From assembly GCA_964424565.1 (NCBI GenBank), contig CAYRIZ010000071.1:1-8646 (forward strand): DNA of 8,646 nt, written 5' to 3'. Position 1 is the first letter of the stretch. Each line of letters opens with the position of its first letter. The translations under genes and the position numbers were made by a program. The notes under the pieces are model-generated. The model was not told the origin of the DNA, searched no databases, and saw nothing but the letters and a program-made list of their open reading frames with translations. Of this stretch, positions 6,201 through 8,646 are shown piece by piece. This stretch comes from Avisuccinivibrio sp964424565 (GTDB lineage: Bacteria > Pseudomonadota > Gammaproteobacteria > Enterobacterales > Succinivibrionaceae).

Positions 6201-7879
6201 TGACTCTGGATCAACTGGGCCTGCTGGGCTTCAGGCTTTTCAGCGTCGCCGGCGGCACTGTGCAGAGCCTGCAGCAGCGCGCTGCGATCGGAAGCGGCAA
6301 TCAGCAGTCTCTCGCCGTAAAGCTCCCGGCAGGCCATGAGACTGGCGGCAACTTTATTGACCGGGATATCCGGGTGCTCCTCCAGCCAGGAGGCAAAGGA
6401 AGAGGCGGTTTTGGCCAAAGCTGCGGGACTTTTGGCTGAAAGCAGCAGCAGTTCTGCACTGCGATCATCTTCTTTTTCTTTTACTGCAGATTCTTTGGAT
6501 TCTTTTACTGCAGCTGCCGCGGTCTGGGGCTGAGGTTTGGTGTTGGTCTGCAGCGGAGCACTTTCCAGCAGCACATGGGCATTGCTGCCGCCAAAGCCAA
6601 AGGAATTGATGCCTATCTGCAGGGGACCTGAGATCGCGGAGAGATCGACAGGCTCCTGCACCACCTGCAGATTGAGATCGGCAAAGTCAATGCGCGGATT
6701 GAGGCGATCTGCCCAGATCTGCGCCGGCAGCTCCCGGTGCTTTAAGATCATCAGGGATTTGATCAAACCGGCCATGCCTGAAGCCGTTTCCAAATGCCCG
6801 GCATTGCTCTTGACTGAGCCTATGTAAAGTTTGCGGCCTTTTTCCTGCTGCAGGCGTTTACCCAGGACTGTGCCTATGGCATCGCATTCTATGGGATCGC
6901 CTGCGGCCGTACCGGTGCCATGGGCTTCTACATAGACGAGGTGACCTAAATCGCGGTGATCGTAAATGTGCTGCAGCAGAGCTTTCTGAGCCTTGCCATT
7001 GGGCATGGCAATGCCATTGGTGCTGCCGTCCTGATTTAAGGCTGCCGCGCGGATGACGCCTATGATGGGATCGCCTGCCTCCAGGGCCTCATCCAGTCTC
7101 TTTAAGAGCAGTACGGCACCGCCCTCGGAGCGGACATAGCCGTCGGCATCGGCGGAAAATACCCGGCAGCGGCCGGTGGCGGACAGCATATGCGCCTGGG
7201 AAAAGCCGACAAAAGGCAGAGGAGAAAGCAGAATATTGACGCCGCCGGCCAAAGCCATGCTGCAGCCGCCGGCGAGCAGCGCCTCACAGGCCTTGCACAG
7301 GGCCGTCATGGCCGAAGAGCAGGCCGTGTCTATGGTCATGCTCTCGCCGTGTAAATCATAAAAATAAGACAGGCGGTTGGAGATGATGGAAAGATTGGTG
7401 CCGGTCATGGTATACGGTCCGGCAGCGGCGGCATCATCCGCCCTTGTCATGGCCATATCCGTGGAGGCGGCGCCGATGAAGACGGCAGTATTGCTGCCTT
7501 TGACCGCCGAGGGTTTGATGCCGGCGCTTTCAAAAGCCTCCAGCGACATTTCCAGCACCAGGCGCTGCTGCGGATCCAAGGTTTGCGCCTCAAGCTTTCC
7601 CATTTTGAAAAAGCCGGCGTCAAACAGCCGCACATCCCCGGTAATGCCGGCACTGAAGGTCACCGAGTGACCGCGGGCTTCCCGTACCGGATGGACAAAA
7701 CGCTCCGTGCTAAATCTGTCAGCAGGCACCGTAGAGATTAAATCACGGCCTTCCAGTAAAGCCTGCCACAGTTCTTCTGCCGAGCAGATGCCGCCGGGCA
7801 GTCTGCAGCCCAAACCTATTACCGCCACTGCACCTGACTGCAGGTGATCAGCAACAGAGTTAGCAAGAGTATTCTGCAT
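206..7879 (-). CDS. Iterative, highly reducing type I PKS / FAS-like megasynthase (KS-AT-DH-psiMT-psiKR-ER-KR-ACP)
   Basis: A single 2,557-residue cytosolic multienzyme predicted to build a reduced acyl or polyketide chain from malonyl-type units on one ACP. Domains with approximate residues are KS 17-440, AT 566-860, DH 932-1200, degenerate methyltransferase 1280-1577, structural KR subdomain 1590-1770, ER 1800-2124, catalytic KR 2176-2365 and ACP 2448-2530. Visible catalytic residues are KS C187/H320/H362, AT S659/H763, DH H961/D1118, KR K2289/S2314/Y2327/N2331 and ACP S2489. The length matches fungal highly reducing PKSs and animal FAS (about 2,500 residues). It exceeds mycocerosate-type synthases (about 2,100), which lack the methyltransferase region. 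There is no thioesterase, reductive release domain or N-terminal docking helix. The ATG at 7879-7877 is chosen because the KS begins 16 residues later and no earlier ATG fits. It has no clear Shine-Dalgarno sequence, only an AT-rich leader. The family call is firm; the product is unknown. Confidence 0.97.
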   Translation of the reverse strand: MQNTLANSVADHLQSGAVAVIGLGCRLPGGICSAEELWQALLEGRDLISTVPADRFSTERFVHPVREARGHSVTFSAGITGDVRLFDAGFFKMGKLEAQTLDPQQRLVLEMSLEAFESAGIKPSAVKGSNTAVFIGAASTDMAMTRADDAAAAGPYTMTGTNLSIISNRLSYFYDLHGESMTIDTACSSAMTALCKACEALLAGGCSMALAGGVNILLSPLPFVGFSQAHMLSATGRCRVFSADADGYVRSEGGAVLLLKRLDEALEAGDPIIGVIRAAALNQDGSTNGIAMPNGKAQKALLQHIYDHRDLGHLVYVEAHGTGTAAGDPIECDAIGTVLGKRLQQEKGRKLYIGSVKSNAGHLETASGMAGLIKSLMILKHRELPAQIWADRLNPRIDFADLNLQVVQEPVDLSAISGPLQIGINSFGFGGSNAHVLLESAPLQTNTKPQPQTAAAAVKESKESAVKEKEDDRSAELLLLSAKSPAALAKTASSFASWLEEHPDIPVNKVAASLMACRELYGERLLIAASDRSALLQALHSAAGDAEKPEAQQAQLIQSQAAPTGKLALVCSGNGSQYAGMGADLYKTLPEFAAAFDEAAAQLHALSGTDYQAMLLQPEPTFDLDAPLNAQPLIFAIEYALGRLLLSRGFRPDGCTGHSVGEIAAAALSGALSLRNACLVVLKRSYWQGKTSTTGGMAAVRLPTAKLQALLRLPEYAGVTVAASNAPDSFTLSGSKDDLHAIGRQIKALHGAFRLLKLDYAFHSAFMDPIAEPLLQSLTGVCGQKGILDFYSAGKAAKVAGSELDGSYWWHNVRDAVRFADTIKKMQADGYTQFIEIGPRPILLTYLKQITSGADHPAAVDSLYSRTKHEGAQTKESLWRLLAAGFKADWGVYFDPALSDRSLALPHYAFDRKIFWPEESHNSFKYFNPEKISSILGCKLPYVSSFINELDAKKQTFLAGHVVQEQVLLPFAAYLCAGTMAARAFARNKMPMRLVNLQLYSPVNLSDGPRDFLVQLQNDRELTFNVRSQGTADFTQTAVCRALPAEEAAVRCDLPAVKSSMQSLPPESLYRRAAELGIDYQLEFRRLKELYAAPGKALALLDMHSEQGAGEISIAGLDGALQLLFAAGGAAGFKLQQLYLPSQAGEFYFAAAAGQDVWALLEITKASHGSIVCDISFYLPDGRRCGVLQGCRYLAVPQDAAQLPCIYEQKLLPRPELYTVSPAVEQAAAVLTALSKSYPLADEDSADGLFAAALCALALKHVQAESGPDPLPAELIFGRLIDDRAAPLALLLCRSMCLFDFAREEEDEAFVLTGGDREPLDFGSLTAALLAEYPQAAVLSELLWLLDLKLESFLEDGLSEVFRPQLTYLSERIVKADLADLRRQALLEQALKALAGSAPLRIVEVSYSAEVVLPAALKQGGAECWQLILQDDSRMEALRQADAAEQNHILAPAAFAACFNEGKLPAVMAGQADLILLSAKAAAFLAAEHSAAAGSAGDVLGAALSACLKEGGLLAAVSGGQHSMAHSLCSCMAAAAQPGAEEILNRLSGLFASAGLQAEAVAAPDEQCVISQLWRKPAVADAGSSAVPKAAAGTLLWVAAGAEALPQELLEQSGSCALSAATFLSAPSRTELTALMQEKMGEAAHHSGELKLCLWLQPDEILSANANAAALATLLNTLRLQLQQAADLKLPLTLAVDGRGEKAFIAQAALALLRTARHELNLPQCRAVVLRDGDDAALLQRLTAECRLQTDCYEEIWLEPNQRLSTQVQLQKSGLGAESGAEADSLDKQTDDGLPHTNRRLIFDKPGRLSSLHMQPEPLRALQDDEILVEVKATALNFRDVMWAAGLLPDEALENGFAGESLGLECSGVIKAVGRQITDLRPGQEVMAFAPASFSDYIITKREAVLPKPDNLSFAGGAALPVVFFTAYYALKYKAQATAGESILIHGGAGGVGLAALQLARMMGLKVYATAGSDLKRQLLRSLGADYVYNSRSFAFADEIRRDTGGAGVDIVLNSLYADGAALSLELLAPLGRFVELGKRDFYADHALHLRHFKDNLSYFAVDADALLNLRPAFCARLMGELIELFSSGQLQSIPLNLYREGDIPRAFAELRSSAGIGKLIVLKDSTLLSSGGLYDAYTQNLQQLLAEHTDTAADAVPVPVESSHPAGFIPGSLQLQGTVVISGGLGGIGSALACHLAECGVERVLVLGRSSAERAAEKLSALREKLEAFSCRLDYAAVDIADGAAVQAVLAQADLGHVCVLCHAAGFLNDKLLQEVTAEDFADQLQVKMCGLRNISSYFSSRENPDCVLYFSSVAALMGNPGQITYAAANAALEGSVAALSCRLPQSKVICAGWGPVAEVGMLSGREQVLTALKRRLGTAALSIEEVLTAVDYLFSCSSGVYHCFKANWQSISADVASDSRFAEISARFNVRRTEGAQDLLTRLSSLDGPALEEALFNIICSEVAALMGSSSDEVKAQTSLQSLGLDSLSLMELTAHLSEMLQLKLTPEVFASCTTLQGFARSLAALMRGSSDAELMLSTMEEQHGLARAEESAEG
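290..538 (-). other. Acyl carrier protein (ACP), residues ~2448-2530, C-terminal
   Basis: The carrier domain has the attachment motif SLGLDSLSLMEL, with Ser2489 as the phosphopantetheine site. It is a single ACP followed by only about 27 residues of charged tail to the stop codon. No thioesterase, terminal reductase or condensation domain follows, so the finished chain must be removed by another protein. Confidence 0.95.
785..1354 (-). other. Ketoreductase (KR) catalytic domain, residues ~2176-2365
   Basis: This domain reduces the beta-keto group with NADPH. The Rossmann motif reads SGGLGGIG (2183-2190), with Ser in place of the usual Thr. The catalytic residues are Lys2289, Ser2314, Tyr2327 and Asn2331, with the YAAAN spacing expected. 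LND at 2269-2271 sits where B-type KRs have LDD, so a B-type (D-hydroxy) outcome is suggested but not proven. Confidence 0.95.
1508..2482 (-). other. Enoylreductase (ER) domain, residues ~1800-2124
   Basis: A medium-chain dehydrogenase/reductase-type ER that reduces the enoyl intermediate with NADPH. It shows ALNFRDVMWAAGLLP (1835-1849), GLECSGVIKAVG (1863-1874), the cofactor motif LIHGGAGGVGLAALQLA (1944-1960) and VDIVLNSLYADG (2009-2020). The ER inserts between the structural and catalytic KR halves, as in other fully reducing type I synthases. Its presence and intact nucleotide-binding loop indicate saturated extension steps. Confidence 0.95.
2570..3112 (-). other. Structural (non-catalytic) KR subdomain, residues ~1590-1770
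   Basis: This region lies directly before the ER and resembles the truncated Rossmann half that pairs with the catalytic KR in PKS/FAS. It includes a beta strand (GTLLWVAAG), a helix and strand (LQQAADLKLPLTLAVDGRG), then AALALLRTARHELNLPQCRAVVL and the closing EEIWLEPNQRLSTQVQLQ, comparable to the usual E.A.R.G.RYV.RL ending. It has no glycine-rich cofactor motif or Tyr/Ser/Lys set and is expected to be scaffolding. Confidence 0.7.
3149..4042 (-). other. Degenerate C-methyltransferase-like domain (psiMT), residues ~1280-1577
   Basis: The position between DH and ER and the flanking landmarks match the C-methyltransferase of highly reducing PKSs. A lid-like segment reads LTAALLAEYPQAAVLSELL (1325-1343). 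LRIVEVSYSAE (1400-1410) sits where active enzymes have LRVLEIGAGTG. ADLILLSAKAAAFLA (1472-1486) sits where they have FDLVIASNVLHAT, and LKEGGLLAAVSGG (1508-1520) replaces LKPGGLLLLLE. The glycines that hold SAM and the LHAT segment are gone, so the domain should be catalytically dead and structural, as the corresponding region is in animal FAS. Confidence 0.75.
4280..5086 (-). other. Dehydratase (DH) domain with variant motifs, residues ~932-1200
   Basis: A double hot-dog fold predicted to dehydrate the beta-hydroxyacyl intermediate. His961 begins HVVQEQVLLP, corresponding to HxxxGxxxxP with the Gly replaced by Glu965. Asp1118 lies in LDGALQ, matching the DxxxQ motif. The YGPxF element appears as YQLEF (1080-1084), losing Gly and Pro. 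The catalytic His/Asp pair is kept, so activity is likely, but the pocket is altered relative to the family consensus. Confidence 0.85.
5300..6184 (-). other. Acyltransferase (AT) domain, residues ~566-860
   Basis: This domain loads the extender unit onto the ACP. It carries CSGNGSQYAGMG (571-582), the nucleophile motif GHSVGE with Ser659, an Arg at 684 in the position that usually contacts the extender carboxylate, and YAFHS with catalytic His763. The specificity tetrapeptide is YAFH: the Phe is typical of malonyl-selective ATs (HAFH) and the leading Tyr of methylmalonyl ATs (YASH). Malonyl-CoA is the likelier substrate. The domain is followed by the usual post-AT linker LPHYAFDRKIFWPE (905-918). 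Confidence 0.95.
6476..6513. repeat. 14-bp direct repeat in the KS-AT linker
   Basis: The sequence ttcttttactgcag occurs at 6476-6489 and again at 6500-6513, offset by 24 bases. In the protein this gives a near-duplicated, charged eight-residue unit (AAVKESKE then SAVKEKED, residues about 456-471) in the linker joining KS to the AT adaptor. The in-frame spacing suggests a small tandem duplication in a disordered, length-tolerant linker. Confidence 0.7.
6560..7831 (-). other. Ketosynthase (KS) domain, residues ~17-440
   Basis: This domain catalyses decarboxylative Claisen condensation. It opens with AVAVIGLGCRLPGG and carries LDPQQR (101-106), the nucleophile motif DTACSSA with Cys187, HGTGT with His320, and KSNAGH with Lys357 and His362. 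It closes with NSFGFGGSNAHVLLE. The Cys-His-His set is complete, so this is an elongating KS and not a decarboxylating KSQ or a non-elongating KS0. Confidence 0.97.
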
Positions 7880-7886
7880 AGATTTT

Positions 7887-7896
7887 TTAATATTAA
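7887..7896. promoter_or_regulatory. AT palindrome in the synthase leader
   Basis: TTAATATTAA is a perfect 10-bp palindrome seven bases upstream of the synthase ATG. It occupies the place where a Shine-Dalgarno sequence would normally lie, and none is seen. It could be a -10 element or simply an unstructured AT-rich ribosome landing site. No matching -35 sequence stands out. Confidence 0.25.
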
Positions 7897-7915
7897 TTTG
7901 TTGTACGCCTGAAGC

Positions 7916-7931
7916 CTTTCCCCGGGGAAAG
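7916..7931. promoter_or_regulatory. Perfect 16-bp palindrome upstream of the synthase (candidate operator)
   Basis: CTTTCCCCGGGGAAAG is fully self-complementary with no central spacer, and lies 36 bases upstream of the synthase start codon. A spacer-free dyad cannot form a good RNA hairpin, so a dimeric DNA-binding protein site is the more natural reading. No regulator gene is in the window. I do not recognise it as the site of a known regulator family. Confidence 0.4.
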
Positions 7932-8035
7932 ACCGTTTTGCCATGATCTGATCCAAGCGTGCTTAAGACTTCTGCCTCCTGATGCGGTCAGGCAGGTACA
8001 AGCGCATTGCTTCAGCAGTGTGGAATCAGATTTCG

Positions 8036-8049
8036 TGTATTTTAATACA
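8036..8049. promoter_or_regulatory. AT-rich 6-2-6 dyad, possible promoter or operator
   Basis: TGTATTTTAATACA is an inverted repeat with a 2-base centre, about 157 bases upstream of the synthase start. On the minus strand it contains TAAAAT, a fair -10 match, but no good -35 hexamer lies at the usual 16-18 base spacing. It may be a regulator site, a weak promoter, or a chance AT dyad. Confidence 0.25.
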
Positions 8050-8526
8050 ACATGATAGGACATTTAGGATAAGAGCAAGGCAGACCAGGACAGCAAACAG
8101 CCCCTGCCGCAGCAGATTATGTTTTTTCAGTGTGCAACCCCGGCCTGATGCAGCGCAGAGCAGTATAAAAAAACTCCCCCGGCTGCCGGTCTGGTATTAT
8201 CCTGTATCTTTCCATCATGATCAGCACTGGCTGATTTTAGCATACAAAATTTACTTACATACGGCGTAATACATAAAAAAGACACAGCACTGCCGGCAAA
8301 AAGCACCATTGTGGGGCGCTGTCAGGCCACAGCCGCCGGCTCAAATTCGGTCTCAGAAGAGTTTTGCCTCCCCCTCCCGGGAGCTGCAGATCGCCGCAGA
8401 AGGATCGACCCGGCTGCAGACAATCGGTGGGCGGCTTCAGCTTGCAGACCTGCCCTTAAGAGATAACAGACCGGCCTTCAGGAACCCAAATCTTGTTAAT
8501 CTAGTGAAATATTTTTTATAAATTTC

Positions 8527-8543
8527 TTAAATCATTGATTTAA
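8527..8543. promoter_or_regulatory. Perfect 17-bp dyad overlapping the -35 of the right-hand gene
   Basis: TTAAATCA-T-TGATTTAA is an 8-1-8 perfect inverted repeat. Its right arm covers the candidate -35 hexamer TTGATT, so a protein bound here would be placed to block RNA polymerase. AT-rich dyads of this form are common operator shapes, but AT-rich DNA also produces them by chance. Confidence 0.4.
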
Positions 8544-8562
8544 TCGAAATTTATTGTATCAT
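8535..8562 (+). promoter_or_regulatory. Candidate sigma70-type promoter of the right-hand gene
   Basis: TTGATT (8535-8540) and TATCAT (8557-8562) are separated by 16 bases, matching the consensus hexamers at 4 and 5 of 6 positions. Transcription would begin near 8569, leaving a leader of about 30 bases before the ATG at 8599. A second option upstream is TTGTTA (8493-8498) with TATAAA (8517-8522) and an 18-base spacer. Confidence 0.4.
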
Positions 8563-8598
8563 ATAGTGTAAATGCATTGTATTTTACTATGTGATAAT

Positions 8599-8646
8599 AT
8601 GACTACTCAAGATATTACCCCTCCCCAACTCCCGCCGCTCAAAGCT
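8599..8646 (+). CDS. Start of an unidentified plus-strand gene (partial, runs off the window)
   Basis: The frame reads MTTQDITPPQLPPLKA (16 codons) and is open to the window edge. A candidate promoter lies about 40 bases upstream. An in-frame ATG at 8572 is an alternative start, directly preceded by a TAA stop; it would sit almost on the predicted transcription start, so the ATG at 8599 is preferred. No clear ribosome-binding site is seen for either. The Pro-rich N-terminus is not enough to name a family. It is divergent from the synthase gene. Confidence 0.4.
   Translation, partial: MTTQDITPPQLPPLKA

Larger units (their letters stand above)
7880..8598. other. Long intergenic region between divergent genes
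   Basis: No convincing gene is seen over about 720 bases; the open frames here give peptides without recognisable domains or ribosome sites. The left part (7880-8060) holds AT-rich leader sequence and palindromes that are candidate control sites for the synthase. At 7978-7992 CCTGA and TCAGG can pair around a 5-base loop, and an overlapping alternative pairing exists (7973-7977 with 7990-7994). The middle part (8060-8300) shows a weak minus-strand terminator-like element: a short CCGG-CTG-CCGG hairpin (8179-8189) beside seven A residues (8167-8173). Bases 8300-8480 are GC-rich without identifiable content. Bases 8490-8598 are strongly AT-rich. Confidence 0.6.

Noticed and set aside
6560..7831. 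PUFA synthase or modular assembly-line PKS subunit
   Set aside because: There are no tandem ACPs, no FabA-like DH pair and no docking helices; the single module and domain order fit an iterative HR-PKS/FAS-like enzyme better.
7920..7955. Possible sigma54 promoter (TGGCAAAAC on the minus strand)
   Set aside because: The -24-like TGGCA is present, but the -12 GC at the required spacing is missing.
7982..8269. Plus-strand 95-codon open frame in the intergenic region
   Set aside because: No ribosome-binding site is seen, the composition is unlike a folded protein (many Arg, Cys and His scattered), and no motif is recognised.
8127..8309. Minus-strand 60-codon frame with a hydrophobic start (MVLFAGSAVSFLCI)
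   Set aside because: The first residues look a little like a signal peptide, but the rest is not protein-like, no Shine-Dalgarno sequence precedes the ATG, and it spans the terminator-like poly-A stretch.
8300..8400. tRNA-like T-loop sequence (ggctcaaattcgg)
   Set aside because: No cloverleaf, acceptor stem or CCA end can be paired around it.
8309..8521. Plus-strand 70-codon frame
   Set aside because: No ribosome site or domain is seen, and it runs into the AT-rich promoter zone of the next gene.

Overview
The window is dominated by one intact minus-strand gene of 7,674 bp including the stop codon. It encodes a 2,557-residue type I iterative polyketide or fatty-acid-like megasynthase. Domain order is KS-AT-DH-(degenerate methyltransferase)-(structural KR subdomain)-ER-KR-ACP, with no thioesterase. 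This is the layout of animal fatty acid synthase without its thioesterase, and of fungal highly reducing polyketide synthases. The catalytic residues of KS, AT, DH, KR and ACP are all present and the ER keeps its NADPH-binding motif, so the protein should be able to build a reduced acyl chain. The methyltransferase-like region has lost its SAM-binding glycine motif and is predicted to be inactive.

The organism is a bacterium: the gene is uninterrupted and the intergenic DNA looks bacterial. By eye the gene is GC-rich and rich in Ala, Leu and Gln, while the flanks are partly AT-rich. A Gram-negative, possibly proteobacterial, host is a guess from composition only; no taxonomic marker is present.

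Layout from left to right. Bases 1-29 may hold the first codons of another minus-strand gene, which would lie downstream of the synthase. Bases 121-191 can form a large interrupted stem-loop just after the synthase stop codon. Bases 206-7879 are the synthase. Bases 7880-8598 are an unusually long non-coding stretch. It contains a perfect 16-bp palindrome 36 bases upstream of the synthase start, smaller AT-rich dyads, and at its right end an AT-rich zone with a plausible rightward promoter overlapped by a perfect 17-bp dyad. Bases 8599-8646 look like the start of a plus-strand gene that runs off the window.

How the parts work together (inference): the synthase probably extends a chain repeatedly with malonyl units, reduces it through KR, DH and ER, and keeps it on its single ACP. 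Release and phosphopantetheinyl activation must come from proteins outside the window. The synthase and the right-hand gene are transcribed divergently from the long intergenic region, which has candidate operator-like palindromes on both sides.
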